This document shows, one piece after another, positions 12,288 to 21,097 of a stretch of DNA of 64,000 nucleotides; position 1 is the first letter of the stretch, and every line of letters starts with the position of its first letter. The DNA is taken from contig CM038469.1 in assembly GCA_021464415.1 (NCBI GenBank), positions 16,222,501-16,286,500 on the forward strand. The letters run 5' to 3'. A program made the translations under genes and the position numbers. Below the pieces are notes generated by a model that worked only from the letters and a program-made list of their open reading frames with translations, did not search any database and was not told the DNA's origin. This DNA is from Lonicera japonica. Lineage: Eukaryota; Streptophyta; Magnoliopsida; Dipsacales; Caprifoliaceae.

Positions 12288-13710
12288 TGTGAGGACCCTA
12301 CCATTAGGCGTTTGTTAGCAGCTATAGACATGGTATGTGATGGTACGATTTTAAAATAAGTGATATATTTTGAATATAAATTATTTAGACTTTTTGGTAT
12401 TTTTTTTCTATGGGATTATTTTATGGTGGGTTAAAAAGATGTTATGGAATGGATAAACGTGAATTATTGAACAAATTTGTGGATATGCATGAATTATGGA
12501 TAAGCTTGAATTACATATGGACTTGAAATTTGGATAAACTTTAAAATAAGATAATTATAAAAAAAAGTGAAGAGAAATATAAATTTTCATGTGCTGCCTC
12601 ATGTAGCTATTTTCTCACCAAGCTAATTTACTTAGCAACGAAGGAATGAGGACTATATATATGAGGGCCATTGAATATCGAAATTCATTGGCAGTAAATA
12701 AAAAAAAAATAAGAAGAAAAAGATTCTAGATGGAAGAAATGGGGGAGAGAGAAGACGATGCTTATAGAGAAGTCTTATTATAGTATTTTAAGAATTGGGA
12801 AGTGTATAGCACACTCCTTTCAAATCTCTAGAGTATTCATTTTGAAATCTCTAAAGTATCATCTCTTTATATTCTTACTTTTGTACTCTATTTGAAATAG
12901 TTATTCACTAACTTGTTTTTATATGTTATTGATTGGCTCTACTTATTCTATTGTTACAATTTTATTTCTTTAATTTATATTGTACAATTTTGTATTAATT
13001 GTACATTATTCCTATTGTATTATGTTAAAACTCTGCTCTAAACGTACCCATTCTTATATAGTCAATTATATGTGGATATATTTATTACATCAGTTACTAT
13101 GCACATGTGATTTTGGGAGAGGGATTAGTTAGTTAATTGACATCCACATAGTGAACTTATAAGATTAATTACTTGTAAGGGCTCAGGAGGGTGTGTGCCT
13201 TGGTGATCATTGCTATACTATGTAGATGCCTGGATCGGCTTTGTGTGGCCAGGGTTGAGTTTGGTTTGATCAGGTAGTTTGTGAAACTAGCTTGTTCTTG
13301 TGTAATAGTAACTCGTGTTGCATAAATATATCCCATATATAGAATATTTTTTAAAACCATTAACTTAATATCTTTATCAATCCATTATTGACAAATGTCA
13401 CTTGTATTTTGATATCTCTATTGTCGTTGATGAAAAACTTTTCTTTGATTTCCATTCTTGTTGTGTTGTATACTTTCCCTTTACAGAGTGCAATGGAATT
13501 TAGGATATAGGTTGGAAAGCTAAATGATTTATTTATATTAGCATTGTCAAGAAAAGAAGATATAACGTATTTTATTTTGGATTGAGAAATTGTACTTTTG
13601 GGTTTAATGAGAATATTGGAGGATGATATATTTTTAGTCAGTTATTACATGTTCTTTCATAAAACAATCTTTCTCACCCCGGAGGGTGGTCTCGTGAATT
13701 GGGCGTGACA
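12288..13710 (-). mobile_element. LTR-like insertion, possible solo LTR (~1.42 kb)
   Basis: Read on the minus strand it starts TGTCACGCCC at 13710 and ends CTCACA at 12288, the TG...CA form of an LTR. It sits exactly where gag-derived sequence breaks off (13711 and up) and protease-derived sequence resumes (12287 and down). Flanking pentamers (ACTAT and TGGTC) do not match, so it may be a recombined LTR rather than a clean solo LTR. No coding sequence was seen. Confidence 0.6.
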
Positions 13711-14760
13711 TGGTCTCTTGGGGAAAAACCTTGCCATACATTTGGACCTTCTAGAAACTATTTTAGATGGCATTTTTAGTAAGGATGGATTGGTTTAAGA
13801 TTCCATGGATCACATCAATGACTCCCACTGTTCTCTGCTCGGTTACTCCGTTTTAATGCTCAACTTCTCTGTTTTGTTCAACTATTCTTCATAAACTCAT
13901 TGACGTGGCCCTTTTTTTTACTAAGTCCTCCATAAACAACTTTAGCGATTTTCAATTTTCTGTCATATGGCCATGGTCCTTGTGATAGGAGCAGAGCTTA
14001 TCTAGGTCCCTCTTGCTCGGATTAGAAGGCATGTCCTTAGACTGCTTAAAGAAAGGTTTGTCATTGATTTTGCTTATAAACTAGTAGATAGGTTCCTTAA
14101 ACATTGTATTAACTCCTATGTAGGAAGTTTCATATAGATTTTCCCTTTGCTGGTCCCCCGCCCTTTTTCTTTTGCCATTAGTGGAGCTCGTCACCCTTTC
14201 ATCTGGTATGTGGCCCCTTTGGATTTTGTCCTTTTCTAGCCTGTAATGCCCGACATAGAAATCATATAAGGAGTTAGGCTTCTATATGATGAGGTCATTG
14301 TAAATAGGGGAATTTGGAATGAGTCCGTTTCTAAAGGATGTTATGGCTACTTAGGATCACTCCATTTCAATCTCATTGTAAACGTCCTAAAGCCTCTTAG
14401 AATAATCCCCGAGGGATTCCTTTGGCTTATGTCTCAGTGCCATGAGCTCGGCTAGGCCCTTGGGAGGTCAGAAGCTGGCTATGAACTTGGTACAAAATTG
14501 TTTTGTTAAACTCCTATAACTATCAATGGTGCCCTGCGACAGTTAGCAGCACCATTTAAGAGTTATCTCCCCTAGGCTGGCGGGGAAACATTTGTAGAGT
14601 TTAGCCTCATTTTCCATTCAAAAGCATCATGTCTGGTCATAAGCTCGAAGTGGTGAGTGGGGTTTAATTTTCCTTCATAGAGGGTGAACTTTGGTATGGT
14701 TAATTTGCAGGGAGGATTTGCATTGGCTATTTTAGAAGTCAATCATACTTCCTTTATTTT
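13711..14760 (-). pseudogene. Tat-type gag pseudogene, C-terminal half
   Basis: The minus strand carries scattered but ordered pieces of a retrotransposon gag: CCWLSQGTIDSYR-like and KGLAELMALRHKPKESLGDY-like segments around 14400-14540, then near 13960-14010 the tail DLDKLCSYHKDHGHMTEN, where the last cysteine of the CCHC-like knuckle has become a TGA stop. Gag forms the particle shell. It is split from its N-terminal part by the Cassandra insertion at 14766-15587. Confidence 0.7.
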
Positions 14761-14765
14761 CTCTG

Positions 14766-15175
14766 TGTGACGCCCTGCGAGTGATGAGTACTCCCTTGGG
14801 GGGGAGGAAGTGTAGCTCAAAGGGGGCATCCCACATCGAAAAGTGGGGGATTCATTGAGACCCATATAAGTAGGAGTTGATCGCTAATTAAGTACGAGGC
14901 CTTTTGGGGGCTCACTAGCTTCGGATCCCATCAGAACTCCGAAGTTAAGTGAGTAGGCGGCCAGAGCAATCCCAGGATGGGTGACCCTTTGGGAAGCTGG
15001 TCGTGAGCTCCCAGAAACAAAACCCTAAGGGAGAGGGCTGCCCAGTTGGTGCTGGAGCGGAGCCGCCTAGAGGGGACAATATCGTAATGAGGTAGGACCG
15101 GGTCGTTCCAAATGGTCTGGAGTGGAGCCGCCTAGAGGGGACAATATGGTATTGAGGTGGGACCGGGTCATTACA
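14766..15175 (+). repeat. Cassandra 5' LTR with a 65-bp internal tandem duplication
   Basis: It is 410 bp against 342 bp for the 3' LTR. The excess comes from a tandem copy of the last part: the unit starting CTGGAGCGGAGCCG at 15052 is repeated from 15117 (CTGGAGTGGAGCCG). The first unit runs through the LTR end (GGGTCGTTCC) into AAATGGTC, so the duplication contains the LTR terminus and the first bases of the primer-binding site. Confidence 0.85.
14906..15012 (+). other. 5S rRNA-like domain in Cassandra 5' LTR
   Basis: It carries GGATCCCATCAGAACTCCG, AGTTAAG and AGGATGGGTGACC, matching the core of plant 5S rRNA including the internal pol III boxes A and C. It begins GGGGCTCAC and closes GTGAGCTCCC, which can form helix I by complementarity. 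Differences in the loop region (GAGTAGGCGGCCAGAGCAA) show it is the retrotransposon-borne version, not a chromosomal 5S gene. Confidence 0.9.
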
Positions 15176-15177
15176 AA

Positions 15178-15188
15178 TGGTATCAGAG
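15178..15188 (+). promoter_or_regulatory. Cassandra primer-binding site (initiator-Met tRNA)
   Basis: TGGTATCAGAG, two bases downstream of the 5' LTR end, complementary to the 3' end of initiator methionine tRNA. Confidence 0.9.
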
Positions 15189-15245
15189 TGGACCCCACAT
15201 AGTACGATGTGTCGACAAGGACGTCGATTCCCTTGGGGGGAAGGA

Positions 15246-15587
15246 TGTGACGCCCTGCAAGTGATGAGTACTCCTTTGGGAGGGAAGTGTAGCTCAAAGG
15301 GGGCATCCCACATCTGAAAGTGGGCGATTCCTTGAGACTTATATAAGTAGGAGTTGGTCGCGAATTAAGTACGAGGCCTTTTGGAGGCTCACTGGCTTCG
15401 GATCCCATCAGAACTCCGAAGTTAAGCGAGTAGGCGGCCAGAGCAATCCCAGGATGGGTGACCCCCTGGGAAGCTGGTCGTGAGCTCCTAAAAACAAAAC
15501 CCTGAGGGAGAGGGCTGCCCAGTTGGTGCTGGAGCGGAGCTGTTTAGAGGGGACAATATCGTACTGAGGTGGGACCGGGTCATTACA
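15246..15587 (+). repeat. Cassandra 3' LTR
   Basis: 342 bp, TGTGACGCCC...TCATTACA, preceded by a G/A-rich polypurine tract at 15235-15245. It lacks the 65-bp duplication of the 5' copy. Confidence 0.9.
15384..15490 (+). other. 5S rRNA-like domain in Cassandra 3' LTR
   Basis: Same 5S core as in the other LTR. Its box A region AGTTAAGCGAG and box C region AGGATGGGTGACCCCCTGGG are nearer to the plant 5S consensus than those of the 5' copy. Confidence 0.9.
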
Positions 15588-15592
15588 CTCTA

Positions 15593-16223
15593 GGCCTTTT
15601 TGCCTAGATCTCAGGCGGGTTTAGTCTCTTCTTACCGTGATTTTGGATGGCATTCAATATGAAGTGCTTCATATTTTCGTCTGACCTGTATTACGGGAGG
15701 TTAGGTTGAATTGGTTGGTCAACAACTTTTTGGTGGGGTTGAAGGAGTGCTCCCTTCTGGCCTTGGGCCCAATTTTGAGAAAGGCATTAACCCATAAAGA
15801 GCCAATTTTTTGTGCCCGCACGTCTTGATTGTCGGTGTGGGCAATTCCTTTTCTGAGTTCATGGCCATTATCCCAACGACTTTCATGCTTTTTTGGAACT
15901 GAGGGTGGTAGGTCATTGTTAACCTTGGTCTTACCATTGGGAGATCGACTAGTGTAGGATTCATGATCATCTGGATTGGAGGAGTTAGCCAGGAAGCATT
16001 TGGCCAGATCTACCAAGCTTTCTCGTAATCGTTGGTTATCCTCCATGAGGATTTTAATGAACTCTTTATCACCATTGGGCATAACTCGGTGAGAATGAGT
16101 CAGCCAAGCATGATATCTACGCCAAGATGGGCCATTTTCTCGTGCTTTGGTAATTTTTCGGTAGTGAGGTCGATTATCTACCTCATTTCCCTTCTGAGGA
16201 TGGTCACATTGGGATCTGTTCAT
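15593..16223 (-). pseudogene. Tat-type gag N-terminal region
   Basis: 15669-16223 is open on the minus strand for 184 codons. The product starts MNRSQCDHPQKGNEVD and contains EFIKILMEDNQRLRESLVDLAKC, a short helical, charged stretch like the region before the gag core of Tat elements. The rest is low-complexity and polar. Because the Cassandra insertion lies just downstream, it is cut off from the gag core. It is read as a relic of gag rather than a cellular gene. Confidence 0.55.
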
Positions 16224-16250
16224 GACATTGATATCTTTGGACTTTAAGGG

Positions 16251-16950
16251 TTATTGATGGGGACAAGGCTGCTGAGGCTGAAGATCGTGGATTGAAGCCT
16301 ACTCAAGCCCAATTCAAGTTCTTGTGGGTCTAGTTCCAAAAGTTTGTGCAAAGAAATTCAAAGAAGTGCTTAATGGACTGAGTCAAGCAACATGGGCTCA
16401 AGTCAACTCGTGGATGCCCATTAAAGGTGTTGAATGTGTGTCTCAAGTTCAAGGCTGGAATTCTATAATTTAAGCCTTGGAATAATCTGAAATATCATAT
16501 TTTAAATAGTTTTAAATTATATGACTTATTTATTATTTCCTTACTCAAGTAGGATCAGGAATGTTTTCCTTATTCAAATAAGATTGGGAATGTTTTCCTT
16601 AGTCAATTAGGATTACGATTGGTATTTTCCTTATTGTGTTTGGATTAATATTTTTCTTATTTTATGTGGATTAGTATTTTTCTAATTGTGTTTAGATTAG
16701 TATTTCATTTATACACCCTATTTAAAGGGGCTAATTGTATTATTTTAATTAGAGAGAAGATTGATAAATAAAATTTGAAATTTTATTTCTCTCTGATTCT
16801 TTGAAGAATTATTTGAACTTATCAAAACTTTCCGTGTGTTCAACATCGACTTATCAATCTGCTCTTCTATCATCAGTTATGGCATATTCAACATAACAAG
16901 TTTTTCATTTCTTCATAAGTGACAGGTCGCGGTTTCCTCTACACATTCTT
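16251..16950 (+). mobile_element. Ty3/gypsy 3' fragment: polyprotein tail and LTR-like sequence
   Basis: Plus-strand 16320-16400 encodes VPKVCAKKFKEVLNGLSQAT, resembling the polyprotein tail found again at 38830-38920 (GPITKSWAKKLKVSLNELIQ). The following sequence to ~16950 resembles the LTR fragment at 53312-53735 (a TATTTAAAG core, then CGACTTATCAATC). It is a truncated 3' end in the opposite orientation to the Tat element. Confidence 0.5.
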
Positions 16951-16953
16951 CAT

Positions 16954-17000
16954 TATATTGAAGTTCTTGCTTCTTTATATTGAAGTTCTTGCTTCTTTAT
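16954..17000 (+). repeat. Short tandem duplication, 23-bp unit
   Basis: TATATTGAAGTTCTTGCTTC plus TTT occurs twice head to tail (16954 and 16977). Confidence 0.85.
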
Positions 17001-17300
17001 AAGCAATTTGTCGAAGTTTTCATATTCAAATATGATTGTAAAAACGATTTTGCGATCGTATTTACTACAAATTTTGTCAGTGTCTTGGTAGGGTTCGTAT
17101 CGGCTATTTTCATTGTTTCCTTCCCCTACAAAAGAGACAAGATTTTCGTCTTGTTGGTGGGACATTGGCTTTAGTTAAGGTGGTTAGATGAGGGCGAATA
17201 ATCTGAGTTTTTGGAGGAAAAGCACTTACTTAAAGAAACAATCATTTCCACAAACGTTGCCAATTATAAGGTCAATTATTATGTTTATGAATTGTTGCTT

Positions 17301-17697
17301 CTTCTTTTTTTTTAATCAAATTTTAAGAACTCTCATATCAGGAATACCGTCCCTATCTACTCTAGTGATACCTACAAGCTTTTTAGGCATATCACGACTA
17401 CAAAATGAAAGTTTCCTCTTCTCTTGTAACCCAACATTAGCAAGAAAATCAGCCGCTTTGTTACCCTCCCTGTAAGTGTGTTGAATAGCACAATCCATTT
17501 TAGGCAGAAGCTCCACAATCATACAAATCTCGTAATGAACAACCCATGGAACACTAATCATTTTAGAAAGGATCTTCACCAACAATTGTGAATCCACCTC
17601 AATATCCAAACCGTTAATACCTCTCTCATTGCAAAGATCAAGCCCTTGTAAAAGGGCTCTCGCCTCAGCAATAGTGTTAGTCATATTCCCATAGTAG
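17301..17697 (-). mobile_element. 5'-truncated LINE insertion with 19-bp target duplication
   Basis: The 397-bp insert is bounded by identical 19-mers TGTTTATGAATTGTTGCTT (17282-17300 and 17698-17716). On the minus strand it ends in an A-rich tail (17301-17313), as expected of target-primed reverse transcription. It carries only the LINE 3' end, coding for an RNase H domain. The perfect duplication suggests a recent insertion. Confidence 0.92.
17316..17684 (-). pseudogene. LINE-encoded RNase H domain, truncated
   Basis: 122 codons remain open: TNTIAEARALLQGLDLC, IEVDSQLLVKILS, PWVVHYEICMIVELL and HTYREGNKAADFLANVG. This is the RVT_3/RNase H-like C-terminal domain of plant L1-type LINEs, including the conserved acidic residues of AEA and EVDS and the NxxAD element. 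The tail (VGITRVDRDGIPDMRVLKI) also fits such elements. In the parent element it removes RNA from RNA-DNA hybrids. Here the 5' part, including the first catalytic aspartate, endonuclease and RT, is missing, so it is only a fossil. Confidence 0.85.
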
Positions 17698-17716
17698 TGT
17701 TTATGAATTGTTGCTT

Positions 17717-18535
17717 ACAAACGAATGATTTAAAGAATGCAAGTGCAAGATAATAAAAGAAGAACACACAAAAGATTTTTGGTAAGGTTAGTTCTCCCGA
17801 CCAATGGATGATAAGTCTAGTTTACGTCCACCCTCTGGTAACATTACGACCTTTATTGGTAATGATAATGGTGATTATAGAGAGAGGGAGATGATTACCA
17901 CTTGTTTACTAAGGGTTTTCTAAATGGATGGGTTTAATGGAGGTTTGTCTCTTTTATAGATGTAAGGGGCTAGCCATTACAAAGAGATAGATACCATTCT
18001 CCCATGTTTAGGGGGAATGAAGATAATGGCGGGTGTTGTTGGTTATATGTACTAAGTGGCGGTTGGTTGTGGGATGTGTCTAACGCGTTTCATTCTATTG
18101 CTGACACATGTTACATTGCTATTGCTTCTCACGGATATAACCCCGAGCTCGACTGCAGGCCAAGACCTCAGAATATACATGTGCTCGAACTTCCCTGTGG
18201 AAAATGTCCAGGATGCTTGGATTTGATATTTTTGTCCCCTTCTATATATATATATATTAAATGTTGCTGAGCTCATTTCATTTTGGCACACCTAGTACCA
18301 ACTCCACCTGCGTTTTGGACACATACGTAAATTACTATATCCGAATTGGTATCAAGTTAAACTACCATCTCATGACACCACTATATATTAAAATTAATAT
18401 TAACATATATATATGCATATATTAGAGAATTTTGTATCCGTATGTTTACTTTTAAATCGATATATATAAGAACAATAGTAAGTGGTTAATTGCATGAGGC
18501 AATGGATTAAAAGTTGTAGAGAAAAACTTAGAAAT
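17717..18535. other. No gene seen; possible LTR-like repeat
   Basis: The open stretches on both strands at 18004-18291 overlap each other and resemble nothing known to me. ACACACAAAAGATTTTTGG and the CT-rich, restriction-like composition are reminiscent of LTR DNA, but no termini were found. A short AT run lies near 18243-18258. Confidence 0.3.
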
Positions 18536-18538
18536 TAA

Positions 18539-18842
18539 GACTCTATTTGATAATAATAAAAAAAATAATAAAAAAATACTTGATTTATGTAAGAAGTTGA
18601 AAAATAAATTGAGATATGTGATGAGATACTCTCTATCTCATACACATTTTTATGAGTAAATTCCTCCGTCTTTCATTATTTTTTGTGAATATTTTTTTTC
18701 CACAACCACCAAAAAATTTTTTTTTATTGAAAAAGGCACAAAGTAAAAAGAAATATCACCACATGTCTCAACTTCTTTTTTAACTTCTTACAAAAATCAA
18801 CTATTTTTATTTTGTTTTTTCATGATATTATCAAACGGATCC
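18539..18842. mobile_element. Tourist-like MITE with long inverted repeats
   Basis: The ends GACTCTATTTGATAAT and (inverted) GGATCCGTTTGATAAT are followed inward by ~100 bp of further inverted similarity (left ACTTGATTTATGTAAGAAG; right, inverted, AGTTGATTTTTGTAAGAAG). TAA flanks both sides (18536-18538, 18843-18845), the PIF/Harbinger-type target duplication. There is no coding capacity. Confidence 0.8.
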
Positions 18843-18845
18843 TAA

Positions 18846-19017
18846 GACTCCATTTGATAGCAACATGAATTAAAAGCTACAGGAGCAACTAATTTTTTCA
18901 TGAATGAAGTCAAAACGTGCGAATTAATCTCACCGTATCTCTTAACTTATTTTCTAATTTATCACTCAATTTAATTTATATATTTTTATCATTTTTATGT
19001 CGCTGGCAAACAAAATT
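18846..19017. mobile_element. Second MITE, abutting the first
   Basis: Ends GACTCCATTTGATAGCAACAT and (inverted) AATTTTGTTTGCCAGCGACAT pair imperfectly. TAA flanks both sides (18843-18845 shared with the neighbour; 19018-19020). Confidence 0.55.
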
Positions 19018-19099
19018 TAAAAAGACGGAAAAATAGTCTCAATCGATTTTCCATATACTCGTTCTACATAGACATAGTATAGGCCAAGAATATGTATTA

Positions 19100-19381
19100 C
19101 TCCATCCATCTCAATTTAATTGTCCACTATTCCATTTACGGCTGTTCCAAAATAATTGTCCACTTTCTATATTTAACATGTCATTAATTACAACATTTTT
19201 TCATTTTCACTATTACCCTTTAAGCTCCCCCCACTTTCTTTATTTTGGGTCCTGCCATCTTTTTTATTGGAAGAAAAGTAAAGGACATTTTTGAAAATAA
19301 GTATTTTCTCTCAGAGTAATTATTATGTCTTCTTAATTTATAGTTTTTCAAAGTATGACAATTAAATTGGGACCGAGTGAG
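19100..19381. mobile_element. Stowaway-like MITE (Tc1/mariner type)
   Basis: The 282-bp element has ends CTCCATCCATCTCAATTTAA and (inverted) CTCACTCGGTCCCAATTTAA, close to the Stowaway consensus CTCCCTCCGTCCC, with TA on both sides (19098-19099, 19382-19383). Confidence 0.88.
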
Positions 19382-19436
19382 TACATGTTTTTGAGTTTCA
19401 CGGAGGTCAGTAGATCAAGCTGTTCACCCTAATACT

Positions 19437-19459
19437 CATATATATATATATATATATAC
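19437..19459. repeat. (AT)n microsatellite
   Basis: About 11 AT units, interrupted just after by ACATG. Confidence 0.85.
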
Positions 19460-19886
19460 ATGTTTAGTACAACAAAGGACAATTGGATATGATGCATGCA
19501 CCTTGCAATATTATGTAAATTGGACATCAATCATTGCTGATTTGATCAACAAACATGAACGAGAAATTGGAATGTCTCCATTTTTAAAATGAAATTAATA
19601 ACTCTAATTCTTTTTATTTCTTTAATAAAAGTGATGGGCAAATTAATTAGATGTTCGAGAAGCAGTAAAATATGAGGATTTATATGGTTTCCCTCTTTAC
19701 AACTTTCAACATTTCAACCACTCGAGTAACTCTAATTTTGAAATAACTCTCATTAATATCATATATAGCTAGGCATGAAAATAAAATAGAAAATAGAGAA
19801 GTATTAAAAGGTTTATTGCCATAATCTTTTTATATGCCCTTCCACTCAACTTTGCATTAAGACGATTTCAACTACGGTCTAATAGA

Positions 19887-20036
19887 GTCGAGAAGTTGGC
19901 TCAGTGGAAAGTCTTTCTTTTAAATTTTTTTAATAACTAGGATTCGAGTTTCACCAGCTACCATTCAGTAGCTCCTTCCCCCATCCCCTTAGTTGTATAA
20001 GATTTCTTGTGTTTAAGAAAATAAAAAAAATTAGGC
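19887..20036 (+). mobile_element. tRNA-derived SINE
   Basis: The 150-bp insert is flanked by perfect 9-bp duplications TCTAATAGA (19878-19886, 20037-20045). An A box (TTGGCTCAGTGG, 19896-19907) and a B box (GGATTCGAGTT, 19940-19950) are spaced as in a pol III promoter. It ends in an A-rich tail (ATAAAAAAAATTA). SINEs are mobilised by LINE enzymes; the LINE scraps at 17301 and 20316 show such elements have been active here. Confidence 0.85.
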
Positions 20037-20309
20037 TCTAATAGAAATTAAATTTTAACCTTTAGTCATATTTTGCTAGCTTTCTTGCACTTAAACTTAC
20101 ACATACTTAATTGACGTATTTACCACTTAACGTAGTAGCACCAAACAGCTAAATAGATAGTTGAAACATGTGAGCAAAGTTCACTATATATATTACAAAT
20201 AACACAAAGCTTAATAAATTCTTTTTCATACAATCAACTGATCAAGTCCATTTATCCTATTATTACTAGGGTGGAATGGAACTTCAAATTTCTCCATTTT
20301 TTTAATTTT

Positions 20310-20480
20310 TTTTTACATGACAATTACGCTATCAGACCATAAGACAACGACCTAATGGTCAATAGATTCTCCTCTTGAGACTCTATAGCTTTAATAATGG
20401 AGAAAGCATCCCCTTCCAAGCGAACATTCCTAAAAACAATTTCAAGAGCAAAATGGATAGCCAAACACAATTTTTGCCTT
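20310..20480 (-). pseudogene. LINE RNase H fragment
   Basis: Minus-strand 20330-20460 encodes LAIHFALEIVFRNVRLEGDA followed by FSIIKAIES, the core of the RVT_3 RNase H-like domain, with a stop soon after. On the low-coordinate side an A-rich run on the minus strand (20299-20315) could be the LINE tail. The fragment is about 50 codons. No target duplication could be assigned. Confidence 0.65.
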
Positions 20481-20520
20481 TGAATGTTTAATGGGAGAGT
20501 TTTAAGTATTCAGATGTACA

Positions 20521-20792
20521 ATAAGTTGTTTGTTTTTTTCAAATCATTGAGAGTTAGCGGCTATTTTTTTTTTAATTATTAAGCATTCAGTATTAAGAGG
20601 CACTAGCTCCACTGAATATTTAATATTGGATTTGAACCATTGTTTATTTAAACACACGTGCATAATATTCAGAGCTTCATTCACAATAAAAAACCAAACA
20701 GCACTTTCAAAGCTTAGATTCAATATTCAACATTCAGCGGTCACTGATCAGCATTTAGCAATCAAAGGTTAAAAAAAACAAACATACCTTTA
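20521..20792. mobile_element. Probable MITE
   Basis: Ends read AAGTTGTTTGTTTTTTTC and (inverted) GGTATGTTTGTTTTTTTTAA, and the interior is rich in ATTCAG/CTGAAT words on both strands, a pattern common in hAT-type plant MITEs. A target duplication is not clear. Confidence 0.5.
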
Positions 20793-21097
20793 ATTATTCA
20801 AAAATTTCCATTATCCATTACTCATGTTATGATCAAACTAGAACGGCAGTCTAGATAATATAATCAATCTAAAATAGATAAACAAAATCCAAAGCCAAAC
20901 CAATTTTCTTCTTCATAAACCAAAAGTAGTTAATCACAAAACATAATAAGCTAATATAATTAATATTTTCGCTTCACTTCAACTCACTTCTATTCTATTA
21001 AACATTGCCTTTTTTCTCCATTTAAAAAAAAACAAAAACAAAAAAAAAAAAACCACACGCGTACAAACTTACCGCCAAATTGCTATTGCTAATCAAG
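20793..21097. other. Downstream flank of SHORT-ROOT, nothing else seen
   Basis: AT-rich, with A-runs at 21028-21051. It would include the 3' UTR of the neighbouring minus-strand gene; no clear poly(A) signal choice can be made. Confidence 0.4.

Larger units (their letters stand above)
14766..15587 (+). mobile_element. Cassandra-type TRIM retrotransposon
   Basis: Two direct repeats, 14766-15175 and 15246-15587, start TGTGACGCCC and end GGGTCATTACA. Each contains a 5S rRNA-like segment, the defining feature of Cassandra terminal-repeat retrotransposons in miniature. Between them lie only 70 bp: a primer-binding site TGGTATCAGAG (15178-15188, complementary to initiator-Met tRNA) two bases after the LTR, and a polypurine tract (15235-15245) right before the second LTR. 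Flanking CTCTG (14761-14765) and CTCTA (15588-15592) look like a target duplication with one mismatch. It encodes no protein and would need enzymes from other elements. It is inserted in the gag of the Tat element. Confidence 0.93.
10545..16250 (-). mobile_element. Decayed Tat-type Ty3/gypsy element, minus strand
   Basis: Reading down from 16223, the minus strand encodes gag, protease, reverse transcriptase and the start of RNase H in the Ty3/gypsy order. The RT signature DLNKACPKDS and the gag tail with YHKDHGHMTEN are typical of the Tat/Ogre group. Two later insertions split it: an LTR-like segment (12288-13710) in the gag-protease interval and a Cassandra element (14766-15587) in gag. Many stops and frameshifts mark it as old. 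Neither LTR nor integrase was recognised; the RNase H part fades out near 10545. Confidence 0.8.

Noticed and set aside
12288..13710. Clean solo LTR with target duplication
   Set aside because: The ends look like an LTR but the flanking pentamers do not match, so it is listed only as LTR-like.
14945..15408. Proline/serine-rich open frames on the minus strand
   Set aside because: They run through Cassandra LTRs, PBS and 5S-like DNA; the frames are chance.
14906..15490. Two 5S rRNA genes
   Set aside because: They lie in the LTRs of a Cassandra element with PBS, PPT and TSD, and differ from the plant 5S consensus in the middle; they are retrotransposon-borne copies.
18004..18291. Overlapping open frames on opposite strands
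   Set aside because: Neither shows a domain; both end in an (AT)n run.
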